From: Rhodopseudomonas palustris
Lineage (GTDB): Bacteria; Pseudomonadota; Alphaproteobacteria; Rhizobiales; Xanthobacteraceae
Reading direction: 5' to 3'
Length of the DNA stretch: 64,000 bases
Assembly (NCBI RefSeq): GCF_013415845.1
Contig: NZ_CP058907.1
Location: 5,236,501-5,300,500, forward strand
The notes below the pieces were generated by a model. That model made no database searches. It saw only the letters and a program-made list of their open reading frames with translations, and was not told the DNA's origin. This document shows positions 17,532-26,810 of this stretch, in pieces. Made by a program: the position numbers and the translations under genes. How positions within the stretch are numbered: position 1 is the first letter of the stretch; every line of letters begins with the position of its first letter.

Positions 17532-18248
17532 TCAGTTGCCGGGCGTCGCGTTGGCGAACGTCGTCATGTCGCCCTTCGGACGCTTATCCATGATCTGCTG
17601 ACCCTCGATCATGTAGAACACCGTCTCGGCGATGTTGGTGGCATGATCACCGATCCGCTCGATATTCTTGGCGCAGAACATCAGGTGGATGCAGAACGAG
17701 ATGTTGCGCGGATCTTCCATCATGTAGGTGAGCAGCTCGCGGAACAGCGAGGTGCAGATCGCGTCGACTTCCTCGTCGCCGTTCCACACCACCATCGCGG
17801 CCGGCAGATCGTGCGCCGTGTAGGCGTCGAGCACAGCCTTGACCTGCGACTGGACCAGGTCGGTCATGTGTTCAAGGCCACGGATCAGCTTCAGCGGGTG
17901 GAATTCGCTGTCGATCGCGTTGACGCGCTTGGCGATGTTCTTCGACAGATCGCCGATCCGCTCCAGATCGGTGGCGACGCGCATCGCGCCGACGATGTCG
18001 CGCAGGTCGACCGCCATCGGCTGGCGCCGGGCGATGGTCAGCACCGCGCGCTCTTCGATATTACGCTGCATCTGGTCGATCTCGGCGTCGGCCGCGACCA
18101 CGCGCGAAGCCAGCGCAATGTCGCGCCGGATCAGCGCGTCGACCGAGTCGACGATCTGGCGCTCGGCCAGCCCGCCCATCTCCGCAACCTGCCGGGTCAG
18201 CTCCTGCAAGTCACCGTCGAACGCCTTGGTGGTGTGTTCGAATCCCAT
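17532..18248 (-). CDS. phoU: Phosphate transport accessory/regulatory protein PhoU
   Basis: Cytoplasmic three-helix-bundle protein, duplicated, that binds metals and couples the Pst transporter to PhoR so that the Pho regulon stays off when phosphate is plentiful. The 238-aa length is normal. Both PhoU repeats carry their conserved acidic/arginine motifs: AMRVATDLERIGDLSKNIA in the first half and CAKNIERIGDHATNIAE in the second. It starts 23 nt after pstB with a GAGGAGCACG-type box. Loss of such a gene normally derepresses the regulon. Confidence 0.95.
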   Translation of the reverse strand: MGFEHTTKAFDGDLQELTRQVAEMGGLAERQIVDSVDALIRRDIALASRVVAADAEIDQMQRNIEERAVLTIARRQPMAVDLRDIVGAMRVATDLERIGDLSKNIAKRVNAIDSEFHPLKLIRGLEHMTDLVQSQVKAVLDAYTAHDLPAAMVVWNGDEEVDAICTSLFRELLTYMMEDPRNISFCIHLMFCAKNIERIGDHATNIAETVFYMIEGQQIMDKRPKGDMTTFANATPGN

Positions 18249-18271
18249 ATCCGTGCTCCTCGCCCGCCGCG

Positions 18272-19093
18272 TCAGCCGAACCGGCCGGTGATGTAGTCCT
18301 GGGTGCGCCGATCGCTCGGCGAGGTGAAGATCTTGTTGGTCGGGCCGAACTCGATCAGCTCGCCGAGATACATGAAAGCAGTCGATTCCGACACGCGCGC
18401 CGCCTGCTGCATGTTATGGGTGACGATCGCGATCGTGTACTGTTCCTTCAGCTCGTCGATCAGCTCCTCGATCTTGGCGGTGGAGATCGGGTCAAGCGCC
18501 GAGCACGGCTCGTCGAACAGGATCACTTCGGGCCGTACCGCAATGGTGCGGGCGATGCACAGCCGCTGCTGCTGGCCGCCGGACAGGCTGAGGCCCGAGG
18601 CATTCAGCTTGTCCTTGACCTCGTTCCACAGCGCGGCGCCGCGCAGCGCCTTCTCGACCCGCCCGTCCATCTCCGACTTGGAGATCTTCTCGTAGAGGCG
18701 GACGCCGAACGCGATGTTCTCGTAGATCGTCATCGGAAACGGCGTCGGCTTCTGGAACACCATGCCGACCCGGGCCCGCAGTAGGTTGAGGTCGAGCTTG
18801 GGGTCGAGGATGTTGGCGTTGTCGAGCAGCACCTGCCCTTCGGCGCGCTGACCCGGATACAGATCATACATCCGGTTGAAGATGCGCAGCAGGGTCGACT
18901 TGCCGCAGCCCGACGGGCCGATAAAGGCGGTGACCCGGTTGGTGGCGAGCGCGAGATTGATGTGCTTCAGCGCGTGGTTCTGACCGTAGTAGAAATTGAG
19001 GTCGCGTACGGTCACCTTGGCTGGGCCGTCCGGCTGGGCGCCGATCGGCGGCATCGCGGACGGAACGCTGGTGGCGATCGAGATCTCAGTCAT
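18272..19093 (-). CDS. pstB: Phosphate ABC transporter ATPase PstB
   Basis: ATP-binding subunit of the high-affinity phosphate importer. The 273-aa protein shows Walker [10 protein letters not shown] (about 59-67), signature [14 protein letters not shown] (about 170-183) and Walker [14 protein letters not shown] (about 190-202) with the Pst-specific CSALDP, and a switch histidine in [13 protein letters not shown]. Its ATG overlaps the pstA stop as ATGA. The N-terminal extension of about 30 residues is typical of Rhizobiales PstB. Confidence 0.96.
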   Translation of the reverse strand: MTEISIATSVPSAMPPIGAQPDGPAKVTVRDLNFYYGQNHALKHINLALATNRVTAFIGPSGCGKSTLLRIFNRMYDLYPGQRAEGQVLLDNANILDPKLDLNLLRARVGMVFQKPTPFPMTIYENIAFGVRLYEKISKSEMDGRVEKALRGAALWNEVKDKLNASGLSLSGGQQQRLCIARTIAVRPEVILFDEPCSALDPISTAKIEELIDELKEQYTIAIVTHNMQQAARVSESTAFMYLGELIEFGPTNKIFTSPSDRRTQDYITGRFG

Positions 19094-19953
19094 TTCGTGG
19101 TCCTCTCGGCGCCGATGATGCGCGCGCCAATGTTCAGGGCAAGCACGGTCAGGGTGATCAACAGCGCGCCGCTCCAGGCGAGCTGCTTCCAGTAGGCGTA
19201 TGGGCTCTGGACGAAGTTGTTGATGGTCACCGGGAGGTTGGCCATCGTCTTGGTCAGATCCAGGCTGAAGAACTGGTTGCTCAGCGCGGTGAACAGCAGC
19301 GGCGCGGTCTCGCCGGCGACGCGGGCGGTCGCCAGCAGGATGCCGGTGATCAGGCCGGCGCGAGCCGCCCGGTAGGCGATGCGCCGGATCACCAGCGAGC
19401 GCGGCAGGCCGAGCGCCGAGGCGGCTTCACGCAGCGAGCTCGGCACCAGCAGCAGCATGTCCTCGGTGGTGCGCACCACCACCGGGATCACGATCACCGC
19501 CAGCGCCAGCGCGCCGGCAAGCGCCGAGAACCGGCCCATCGTCACCACCACCGCGCCATAGATGAACAGGCCGATGATGATCGACGGCGCGCTGAGCAGG
19601 ATGTCGTTGATGAAACGGATCACCGAGGTCAGCTTGTCGTACTTGCCGTACTCGGCGAGGTATGTGCCGGCGAACAGCCCGAGCGGCGCGCCGATGCCGA
19701 CGCCGAGGATCGTCATGAAGATCGAGCCGACGATGGCATTGAGCAGACCGCCGGTGGTCGAGCCGGGCGGCGGCGTGTTCTGGGTGAACACTTCGAAGTT
19801 GAGGCCGGCAAGGCCGTTCCAGAACAGCGTGAACAGGATCAGCGCCAGCCAGGTGACGCCGAACAGCGCCGCCGCCGAGCACAAGACCTTGATCACCAGA
19901 TCGTTGCGATGACGCCGCTTGTAGATCGGATTGTCGAGATGGATCGGCGACAT
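19090..19953 (-). CDS. pstA: Phosphate ABC transporter permease PstA
   Basis: Inner-membrane channel subunit paired with PstC. The 287-aa protein has six hydrophobic helices and the EAA loop [23 protein letters not shown] (about 185-207), which docks on PstB. Conserved blocks such as [13 protein letters not shown] and [15 protein letters not shown] identify PstA rather than PstC. It is separated from pstC by 1 nt and overlaps pstB by 4 nt. Confidence 0.95.
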   Translation of the reverse strand: MSPIHLDNPIYKRRHRNDLVIKVLCSAAALFGVTWLALILFTLFWNGLAGLNFEVFTQNTPPPGSTTGGLLNAIVGSIFMTILGVGIGAPLGLFAGTYLAEYGKYDKLTSVIRFINDILLSAPSIIIGLFIYGAVVVTMGRFSALAGALALAVIVIPVVVRTTEDMLLLVPSSLREAASALGLPRSLVIRRIAYRAARAGLITGILLATARVAGETAPLLFTALSNQFFSLDLTKTMANLPVTINNFVQSPYAYWKQLAWSGALLITLTVLALNIGARIIGAERTTK

Positions 19954-19954
19954 C

Positions 19955-20956
19955 TTACTTGCCCGCCTTGAGTTCGAGCCGCAGCAGCAGCAGCCGGGCG
20001 GCCGCCAGCACCAGGAAGGTCAGAATGAACAGCAACAGGCCGAGCAGGATCAGGCCGGACTGATGCAGGCCGTCGCTCTCGGCGAATTCGGAGGCGATCG
20101 CCGCCGAGATCGTGGTGCCGGGCGAGAAGATCGAGCCGGTGATCCGGAACGAGTTGCCGATGATGAAGGTGACCGCCATCGTCTCGCCGAGCGCGCGGCC
20201 GAGCGCCAGCATCACGCCGCCGATCACGCCGACACGGGTATAGGGGATCACCACGCTGCGGACGACTTCCCAGGTGGTGCAACCGACGCCGTAGGCGGCT
20301 TCCTTCAGCACAGGCGGCACGGTCTTGAACACGTCGACCGAGATCGCGGTGATGAACGGCAGCACCATGATGGCGAGGATCAGCGAGGCGTTGAACAGGC
20401 TGAGGTAGGACGGCGGCCCGGCAAAGATATCGCCCAGCACCGGCACACCTTCGAACAGCGCGATCATCGCCGGCTGGAAGTGATAGGCCAGGAACGGGCC
20501 GAGCACGAAGAAGCCCCACATGCCGTAGATGATCGACGGGATGCCGGCGAGCAGCTCGATGGCGAGGCCGATCGGACGGCGCAGCCACGTCGGGCACAGT
20601 TCGGTGAGGAAGATCGCGATGCCGAGGCCGACCGGGATCGCGATCATCATCGCGATCAGCGACGTCACCAGCGTGCCGTAGATCGGACCGAGCGCGCCGA
20701 GGATCGGCGGATCGTTGGCCGGCGCCCAGCGCGAGGTGGTGAGAAACGAGAAGCCGAACTCGCGGATCGCAGGCCAGGCGCCGACGATCAGCGAGATGAT
20801 GATGCCGCCGAGGATCAGCAGCACCGAAATCGCGCAGGCGCGCGTCGTCCAGTAGAAGGTCTTATCGCCGAGCTTGAAGGCGCTCAGGGCCTTGGCCCGA
20901 TCGTAAGGTCCGGCAGCCGCTTGCAACCCGGTCGTATCAACCGCCATGTCCGCCAC
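19955..20956 (-). CDS. pstC: Phosphate ABC transporter permease PstC
   Basis: Inner-membrane channel subunit of the Pst importer. About 333 aa with six transmembrane helices, the motif [21 protein letters not shown] and the EAA-type loop [21 protein letters not shown], plus the Pst-specific [15 protein letters not shown]. The frame is open to 21055. I chose the GTG at 20956 ([10 protein letters not shown]) because GAGGAG sits 8-9 nt before it; in-frame ATGs at 20947 and 20971 are alternatives. A gap of 213 nt with a strong hairpin separates it from pstS. Confidence 0.92.
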   Translation of the reverse strand: MADMAVDTTGLQAAAGPYDRAKALSAFKLGDKTFYWTTRACAISVLLILGGIIISLIVGAWPAIREFGFSFLTTSRWAPANDPPILGALGPIYGTLVTSLIAMMIAIPVGLGIAIFLTELCPTWLRRPIGLAIELLAGIPSIIYGMWGFFVLGPFLAYHFQPAMIALFEGVPVLGDIFAGPPSYLSLFNASLILAIMVLPFITAISVDVFKTVPPVLKEAAYGVGCTTWEVVRSVVIPYTRVGVIGGVMLALGRALGETMAVTFIIGNSFRITGSIFSPGTTISAAIASEFAESDGLHQSGLILLGLLLFILTFLVLAAARLLLLRLELKAGK

Positions 20957-21123
20957 GCTAACTCTCCTCATGCCTTCTGCAGGGCCCGAAACCGCGCCGC
21001 GCGGCTGGAGATCTGAATTGAAAACCGGATGCGCGATCGAAGGTCGCGCCAGCACCGACTGCGGTGCAAAGCCGGAGCCCGAGAGATGCGCGCCTCGGAG
21101 TCCGTCGTTCGCGTGAACGTCTT

Positions 21124-21153
21124 GCTGCGACCCGGACGGAGCCGGATCGCAGC
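21124..21153 (-). other. Stable hairpin between pstS and pstC
   Basis: A 12-bp stem (21142-21153 with 21124-21135, one G-U pair) with a 6-nt loop begins 17 nt after the pstS stop. It lacks a T-tract. The position is typical of stems that protect the abundant binding-protein mRNA from 3' decay and lower expression of the permease genes. Confidence 0.6.
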
Positions 21154-21169
21154 TTCGACATTCAGACTA

Positions 21170-22180
21170 TCAGCTCTTGATGTCCGCGGCCCAGGTCTTC
21201 TCGATCAGCTTGACGACCGGTTCCGGCATCGGGATGTAGTCGAGCTCTTCGGCAGCCTTGCCGCCCTTCTCGAACGCCCACTTGAAGAACTTCACGGCTT
21301 CGCTGGAAGCCGCCTTGTCGACCGGCTCCTTGTGCATCAGGATGAAGGTCGCGGCGGTGATCGGCCACGAGGCTTCGCCCGGCTGGTTGGTCAGGATCAG
21401 GTAGTAGCCCGGAGCCTTGGCCCAATCGGCATTCGCCGCGGCAGCCTGGAACGCCGCAATCGTCGGCTGAACGGTCTTGCCAGCGCTGTTCACCAGGCCG
21501 GTGTAGGTCAGCTTGTTCTGCTTGGCGTAGGCGTATTCGACGTAGCCGATCGAATTCTTGGTCTGACCGACGTTGCCGGCAACGCCTTCGTTGCCCTTGG
21601 CGCCGACGCCGACCGGCCACTCGACCGCGGTGCCCGAACCAACCTTGGTCTTCCAGTCAGCGCTGACCTTGGACAGGTAGTCGGTGAAGTTGAAGGTGGT
21701 GCCCGAACCGTCGGAGCGACGAACCACGGTGATCGCGTCGCTCGGCAGGCTGACCTTCGGGTTCAGCTTCTTGATCGCCGGGTCGTCCCACTTGGTGATC
21801 TTGCCGATGTAGATGTTGGCCAGGGTCTCACCGTCGAGCACCATCTCGCCCGGCTTCACGCCTTCGAGGTTCACGACCGGCACGATGGCGCCCATCACCA
21901 TCGGCCACTGCACCAGGCCTTCCTTCTCGAGCTGCTCCGGCTTCAACGGCGCGTCGGTTGCGCCGAACGTCACGGTCTTGGCAATGATCTGCTTGATGCC
22001 GGCGCCCGAACCGATCGACTGGTAGTTCAGACCGTTGCCGGTGTCCTTCTTATAGGTGTCCGCCCACTTCGAGTAGACCGGGTACGGGAAGGTGGCGCCA
22101 GCGCCCGTGATGTCGGCGGCGAAGGCCGAGGTCGACGCCGCAACCATACCTGCCGCGACGATTGCCTTGATGAAATTCAT
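21170..22180 (-). CDS. pstS: Periplasmic phosphate-binding protein PstS
   Basis: High-affinity phosphate receptor of the Pst importer. The 336-aa protein has a signal peptide (1-22, ending SAFA-AD) and the phosphate-contact motifs [29 protein letters not shown] and [13 protein letters not shown]. The ATG at 22180 has GGAGA 8 nt upstream; an earlier in-frame ATG at 22195 has no such signal. It is the first gene of the operon, behind the Pho box. Confidence 0.96.
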   Translation of the reverse strand: MNFIKAIVAAGMVAASTSAFAADITGAGATFPYPVYSKWADTYKKDTGNGLNYQSIGSGAGIKQIIAKTVTFGATDAPLKPEQLEKEGLVQWPMVMGAIVPVVNLEGVKPGEMVLDGETLANIYIGKITKWDDPAIKKLNPKVSLPSDAITVVRRSDGSGTTFNFTDYLSKVSADWKTKVGSGTAVEWPVGVGAKGNEGVAGNVGQTKNSIGYVEYAYAKQNKLTYTGLVNSAGKTVQPTIAAFQAAAANADWAKAPGYYLILTNQPGEASWPITAATFILMHKEPVDKAASSEAVKFFKWAFEKGGKAAEELDYIPMPEPVVKLIEKTWAADIKS

Positions 22181-22266
22181 GGGGAAGGTCTCCATCTGTA
22201 AGCGAAGCGCTCAACGCGCCCGACTGCGCTTACCCCGCCCGTCTACGAGCGGTCGGTTGACCTTTT

Positions 22267-22295
22267 ATGAGGGTTTGATGACAGTCATGTGACTG
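22267..22295 (-). promoter_or_regulatory. Pho box (PhoB-binding site) for pstS
   Basis: On the minus strand three 7-nt units repeat with an 11-nt period: CAGTCAC (22289-22295), CTGTCAT (22278-22284) and the weaker CCCTCAT (22267-22273), each with an AT-rich 4-nt spacer. This is the direct-repeat architecture of PhoB sites. It lies 87 nt before the pstS start. Confidence 0.85.
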
Positions 22296-22303
22296 ACTCA
22301 AGC

Positions 22304-22318
22304 CTTTGAAATTCAAAG
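22304..22318. repeat. Perfect 15-nt palindrome between phoR and the Pho box
   Basis: CTTTGAAATTCAAAG is a perfect palindrome around a central A, 8 nt from the outermost Pho repeat and 10 nt after the phoR stop. It could be an operator or a weak 3' stem for phoR. Confidence 0.45.
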
Positions 22319-22328
22319 ATTATTCAAC

Positions 22329-23675
22329 TCAGACCTGGGGCTTTCCCTGAGGGAAGCAGACGGTGAAAGTCGCGCCCTTTTTCAGCACGCTTTCGATCAA
22401 AAGACGGCCGCGATGACGGTTAACAATATGTTTCACCAGCGATAATCCTAACCCGGTACCACCTTGAGAGCGGCTGTCGCCAACGTCCACCCGGTAGAAC
22501 CGCTCGGTCAGTCGGGGCAAATGCTCGGGCGCGATGCCAGGGCCGAAATCGCGCACCAGCGCGCGATATTCCGGCACCCCGTCGCCCGACACCGCAGCCA
22601 CCACCGAGACCACGACGCGGCCGCCGGAGGCGCCATATTTCAGCGCGTTCTCGATCAGGTTTTCGAACAGCCGCAGCAGCTCTTCGCGGTCGCCGGCGAT
22701 GGTCGCGGCATCCTCCGGCAGCTCCAGCTCGATCACCACCTGGCGTTCCTTGGCCAGCGGCTCGAGGCCGTCGGTGACCTGCTTGATCAGCGGCTTCAGG
22801 TCGATCATCGCATCGGGACGAACATGCGCGCTGAGCTCGACCCGCGACAACGACAGCAGGTCGTCGATCAGCCGCGCCATCCGGGTCGCCTGGGCGTGCA
22901 TGATGCCGAGGAAACGCTCGCGCGCCTTCGGATCATCGCGGGCCTGGCCCTGCAGCGTATCGATAAAGCCGGACAAGGCCGCGAGCGGCGTGCGAAGTTC
23001 GTGGCTGGCGTTAGCGACGAAATCGGCCCGCATCTCCTCGACCCGGCGCAGCGGTGTCAGGTCGTGGAACGTCATCAGCATGCACTGATCGGTGCCGCCG
23101 AACGCGGTCGGCACCTGCACCGGCGCGATGATCAGTTCGAGCCAGCGCTCGATCGAACCGTGGTCGAGATAGGTGACGCGGCGCGGCTCTGAGGTCGCGA
23201 TCGCCTCGCGCAGCGCGGTGACGATCTCGGGGCTGCGCAGCGCGAACTGCGCCAGTTCCCGAACCCGCAGAGCCGGAGCGAGCTGTGCGGCAGCGGCATT
23301 GAGGTGAATGACGCGGCCGGCACGATCGAGCAGCACCGCCGGATCGGGCATGCCGCCGACGATGGCACGCACCACCGGCATTTCCACCGGGCTGACACCG
23401 AGCGCGTCGTCGAGCGCGTTGGAACCGTCATGCAGGCGCCACGGCACCAGCGCGGCTGCGACCAGACAGGCGAAAGCCGCGATCGCCGGCCCAATCGCCA
23501 ACTGGGCGAAGAGAACCAAGGCGGAGAGCGCAAGCGCGGCGGCGATCAGGATGATTGCGGCGTGACGAAGCCGGTCGGACCAATGCGTCAGCAGCGATGT
23601 CGAGGACGGCGGGGCAGCGAGCACAAGTTCGCGGACCGGGCGGGCTTGCTCGTCGGGCGCGGGTGCGGTGGTCAT
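22329..23675 (-). CDS. phoR: Phosphate regulon sensor histidine kinase PhoR
   Basis: Membrane-bound kinase that phosphorylates PhoB. The 448-aa protein has two adjacent transmembrane helices (about 37-58 and 61-79) with almost no periplasmic loop, as in PhoR, then a PAS domain (about 100-205), the HisKA box FVANASHELRTPLAAL with H225, and an ATPase domain with N-box ENLIENALKYG, DFGPGIAP and GGTGLGLSLVK. It starts 3 nt after the LPG-synthase-like gene and ends before the pstS promoter, so it is probably transcribed with that gene and may read on through the Pho box into pstS. Confidence 0.93.
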   Translation of the reverse strand: MTTAPAPDEQARPVRELVLAAPPSSTSLLTHWSDRLRHAAIILIAAALALSALVLFAQLAIGPAIAAFACLVAAALVPWRLHDGSNALDDALGVSPVEMPVVRAIVGGMPDPAVLLDRAGRVIHLNAAAAQLAPALRVRELAQFALRSPEIVTALREAIATSEPRRVTYLDHGSIERWLELIIAPVQVPTAFGGTDQCMLMTFHDLTPLRRVEEMRADFVANASHELRTPLAALSGFIDTLQGQARDDPKARERFLGIMHAQATRMARLIDDLLSLSRVELSAHVRPDAMIDLKPLIKQVTDGLEPLAKERQVVIELELPEDAATIAGDREELLRLFENLIENALKYGASGGRVVVSVVAAVSGDGVPEYRALVRDFGPGIAPEHLPRLTERFYRVDVGDSRSQGGTGLGLSLVKHIVNRHRGRLLIESVLKKGATFTVCFPQGKPQV

Positions 23676-23678
23676 GGC

Positions 23679-24713
23679 TCAACCTGGTGAGGGATCTCCG
23701 CGCACCGGTTTCGGCTTCAGCGCTTCGGCCAGCGGAGGAACCCGCTTCAGCCGCGCACCGAGCACGATCTCCCGGACCGCAAGCACGAGGACCGATATCA
23801 CGAACGGCACGATGTAGTACAGCAGGCGGAACAGCAGCATGCCGGCAAGCAGCTCTTCCTTGTCCATCTGCCACAGCCCGACCAGCATCGCGGCGTCGAA
23901 CACGCCGAGCCCGCCGGGCGAATGGCTGGCGAAGCCGAGCAGCGTCGCCGACACGAAGATCACCGCAACCACGACGAATCCGACATTGGGCTCGTCGGGT
24001 GTCAGCACGTACATCGCGAGCGCGCAGAAGCCGAGATCGACGATGCCGATCGCGATCTGAAGCAGCGTCAGCTTGCCGCCGGGCAGCGTTACCGTCCAAC
24101 TGCCGCGCCCGACGCAGCGCGGCTTGAACGACACCCACGCGACATAGACCATCAGGCCGGCGAGGATCAGCAGCGCCAGCACGCGGTTGACCGCCGGCGG
24201 CAACAGGTCGACCGCGGACGCCGCCTCGGGATGATAAGCGACGCCCAGCCCGAGCACCGCCGCGTTGCCGAGCCAGAACGTCAGGCCGGCCAGGAAGCAG
24301 ACCTTGGCGACGTCGATCGCGTCCAGTCCCCAGGCCGAGTAGATCCGGTAGCGCACCGCGCCGCCGGTCAGCGCGCTGGCGCCGACATTGTGGCCGATGG
24401 AATAGCTGGTGAAGGCGGCGAGTGCGTTGACCCGATAAGGCACGTCGTCGCGACCGATCGCATGAACGGCGAACAGATCGTAGAACGTCAGGGTGAAATA
24501 GCCGGCGGCGACGAATAATGCGGCGAGCGCAATCGAGGTCGGCTCGGTCTGGCCCATCGCGTCGAGCACGCGATCGTGGTCGATGCCGCGCAGGATGTGG
24601 TACAGAACGTAGCAAGCGGCCGCGATGACCGCGATGCTGACCGCAACACCGAGTTTGTGCAGGATTTGCTTCTCGCGCAGAACTTCGATCGTTCTGCGTA
24701 TTGCGATCCGCAT
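23679..24713 (-). CDS. Lysylphosphatidylglycerol synthase-like membrane protein (YbhN/UPF0104 family)
   Basis: A 344-aa inner-membrane protein with about eight hydrophobic helices, of the flippase-like family related to the membrane half of MprF. Family motifs include FTSYSIGHNVGASALTGGAVRYRIY (about 100-124) and HSPGGLGVFDAAMLVGL (about 264-280). No lysyl-transferase domain is present, so aminoacylation is not expected; a lipid-translocation role is possible. A GAGG box lies 5 nt before the ATG. It is the first gene of a probable two-gene operon with phoR, an uncommon partnership. Confidence 0.8.
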   Translation of the reverse strand: MRIAIRRTIEVLREKQILHKLGVAVSIAVIAAACYVLYHILRGIDHDRVLDAMGQTEPTSIALAALFVAAGYFTLTFYDLFAVHAIGRDDVPYRVNALAAFTSYSIGHNVGASALTGGAVRYRIYSAWGLDAIDVAKVCFLAGLTFWLGNAAVLGLGVAYHPEAASAVDLLPPAVNRVLALLILAGLMVYVAWVSFKPRCVGRGSWTVTLPGGKLTLLQIAIGIVDLGFCALAMYVLTPDEPNVGFVVVAVIFVSATLLGFASHSPGGLGVFDAAMLVGLWQMDKEELLAGMLLFRLLYYIVPFVISVLVLAVREIVLGARLKRVPPLAEALKPKPVRGDPSPG

Positions 24714-24960
24714 CGAGACCTCGAATCCCCTTCGCCCGCGTTCTACCCCTGATATTCCGGCCCTGTCGCCGAGCTTCGGCCGGCCGCAGGTCGTTGGTAG
24801 CGTGTTTTCCAGCCAAGTGGAATTCGGTCAACGCCGCAAGACGGTTCGCGACGCTTCAAATCCGCTTCAGCCGGCCGGCTGCGCTTCGCATTATTGGGAT
24901 TTCGTTGCAGCGCGGGACCTATCGTCGCAGCGTTCGGTCGATGCCGGCCGAAAGCTGCCG

Positions 24961-25257
24961 TCAGGGCCGCTGCGATTGCCGCGCGACCACCCAGTAGCGG
25001 AGCCATGAACCGATGGCACACCCGATCAGATAGGCGGCCACCATGACGAGGAAAAGGTCGAGCCAGTAGCCGGCCCGGCCGGGAACCAGACGGGCGAGCG
25101 ACAGCCCGACCAGCACCGCTGCGACGCCGGCGATGCCGAGCCCGGCATTGCGCGAGAAGCTCGGGCCGCGATGCACCACCGAGATCCAGCCCACCGCGAA
25201 GCCGAGCAGCAGCGAACCGACCAGCCAGCCCCAGAAGAAATCCACCAAAGCCACCAT
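24961..25257 (-). CDS. Small membrane protein downstream of the OmpA/BON protein
   Basis: A 98-aa protein with three hydrophobic segments (about 4-24, 38-60 and 67-87) and a basic C-terminus. I do not recognise a family. It starts 3 nt after the stop of the OmpA/BON gene, so the two are almost certainly cotranscribed and may work together in the envelope. The arrangement recalls the mycobacterial arfABC operon, where the OmpATb (ArfA) gene is followed by small membrane-protein genes; this is analogy only. Confidence 0.7.
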   Translation of the reverse strand: MVALVDFFWGWLVGSLLLGFAVGWISVVHRGPSFSRNAGLGIAGVAAVLVGLSLARLVPGRAGYWLDLFLVMVAAYLIGCAIGSWLRYWVVARQSQRP

Positions 25258-25260
25258 GCG

Positions 25261-26655
25261 TCACCTGACCACGAAATCGATCCGGCGATTCTTCGCCTTG
25301 CCAGCGTCGGTGTCGTTGCCGGCGACGGGGATCTTGCTGCCGTAGCCGAATGCCTGGAGACGCTCCGGCGACAGGCCGGCCCGCACCATATAGTCGACCA
25401 CCTCGCGGGCACGCTTTTCCGACAACGACTGGTTGAACGCGGGGTCACCGTCGCTGTCGGTGTGGCCAGCGACTTCGATCTTGGCGTTCGGGCAGCGCAT
25501 CGCGGTTTCGATCAGCCGATCGAGCAGCGCGGCGGAATCCTTGTCGATGCTGGCGCTGGCGGATTCGAACTGGATGGTGGCCTTGGCCAGCAGCCCGTTG
25601 AACAATTGCTGGCACACCGAGGCGTCGACCGGCGCGGCGGCTGGCTTGACCGACAGATCGGCCTTCACGGTCCAGCCTTGCGGCAGCTCCTTGTTCAGAC
25701 CGCCGCGGATCTGGTTGGCGGCGACCTCGTAAAGCGCGTCGCCGGACAGATGAACCTCTCGGTCCGACAGTACCAGGGTGCCGGTCGACAGCCGCGACAA
25801 CGCGCCAAGCGCCGGCGTTGCGGCTTCGAGGAAGCCCTTCGGGGCGCCGACGCTCGCCTTGAGGTTGTCGACCACCTTTTCGTTGAAGAACTTGCGGCCA
25901 GTGGCTGCGGCCAGCGCCGCATGGACATTGTTGTCCGGCACATATCCGTCGAGCGTGACCTGCCCGGCGACCGGGTCCTTGTAGGCTCGGAACACGTAAG
26001 GCGGCGCCTCGATATCGTTTTCGCCAACGGTGTAGCCGTCGGGAAGGGTGCGCAGCGCTGCGGCGATCGATTCACGGCCGCCGAGATCCTTGGCCATGCC
26101 CTTCAGGGCAACCTGGGTGCCGGTGAGGGTGATCTTGCCCTGCTTCAACTTGGCGATCTGGTCGATCAGCAGCATCGCGGCGGCGTCGAACCGTTGCGGC
26201 GCGCCGCGCGCCAGCGCCATCCGGTCGACCACTTCGGTGCCGTTCACCGCCGCCCGCGCGCCGTCGGCCAGCCGGGTGCGGCTCGCCGGCAGAGGCGCGC
26301 TGCCGGTCAGGGTCACGCGGACGACATCGCGCTCAATTGACCAGACATAAGGAGAGGCTTCCGGTACCAGCTTGGTCCGGTCGTTCACCAAACGGAGGCC
26401 CGGCACAGCCTCGACCGCGGACACCGCGGCGCGGCGCCCTTCTTCGGAGAACGCCTCGGCGGTCAGCGTGATGTCGCGGCCCGCTGCGGTGATCTTCGTT
26501 TTGTCGAGGACGGTGTCCTTGAGCACGGCCGTGGCGCGAGCGCCAAGATCGGCTTCCACGGCCGGCATCGTCGCCCAAGCGGCGATAGCCCAGAGGATAA
26601 CCAACGGAATGGCGCCGGGCCACCATTTACCGCTGGAGCTGTAAAGTCCGCGCAT
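25261..26655 (-). CDS. OmpA-family protein with BON-like repeats, membrane-anchored
   Basis: A 464-aa envelope protein. An N-terminal hydrophobic anchor (about 13-31) has no obvious cleavage site. The middle (35-340) contains repeated BON-like modules with motifs such as ITLTAEAFSEEGRRAAVSAV and VTLDGYVPDNNVHAAL. The C-terminal OmpA domain (about 345-464) has IQFESASASID, AGHTDSDGD, NQSLSEKRAREVVDYM and NRRIDFVV, the peptidoglycan-binding set. The BON-plus-OmpA order resembles mycobacterial OmpATb/ArfA. It probably links the inner membrane or periplasm to the cell wall. Coupled to a small membrane protein downstream. Confidence 0.82.
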   Translation of the reverse strand: MRGLYSSSGKWWPGAIPLVILWAIAAWATMPAVEADLGARATAVLKDTVLDKTKITAAGRDITLTAEAFSEEGRRAAVSAVEAVPGLRLVNDRTKLVPEASPYVWSIERDVVRVTLTGSAPLPASRTRLADGARAAVNGTEVVDRMALARGAPQRFDAAAMLLIDQIAKLKQGKITLTGTQVALKGMAKDLGGRESIAAALRTLPDGYTVGENDIEAPPYVFRAYKDPVAGQVTLDGYVPDNNVHAALAAATGRKFFNEKVVDNLKASVGAPKGFLEAATPALGALSRLSTGTLVLSDREVHLSGDALYEVAANQIRGGLNKELPQGWTVKADLSVKPAAAPVDASVCQQLFNGLLAKATIQFESASASIDKDSAALLDRLIETAMRCPNAKIEVAGHTDSDGDPAFNQSLSEKRAREVVDYMVRAGLSPERLQAFGYGSKIPVAGNDTDAGKAKNRRIDFVVR

Positions 26656-26810
26656 TCCGCTTCCCGTGGATCAGAAGCAGAGAGAAATCAAACCGTTGGA
26701 GGGCTGTCAAACGCAATTCAAGGAAACAGCAACCAAAGTTGCGCTTCCCATAACCGTTTCTTCAACCGTCGGCGCCTAGCATCGTGCAGAAATTGAGCGG
26801 CCGCTATTCG

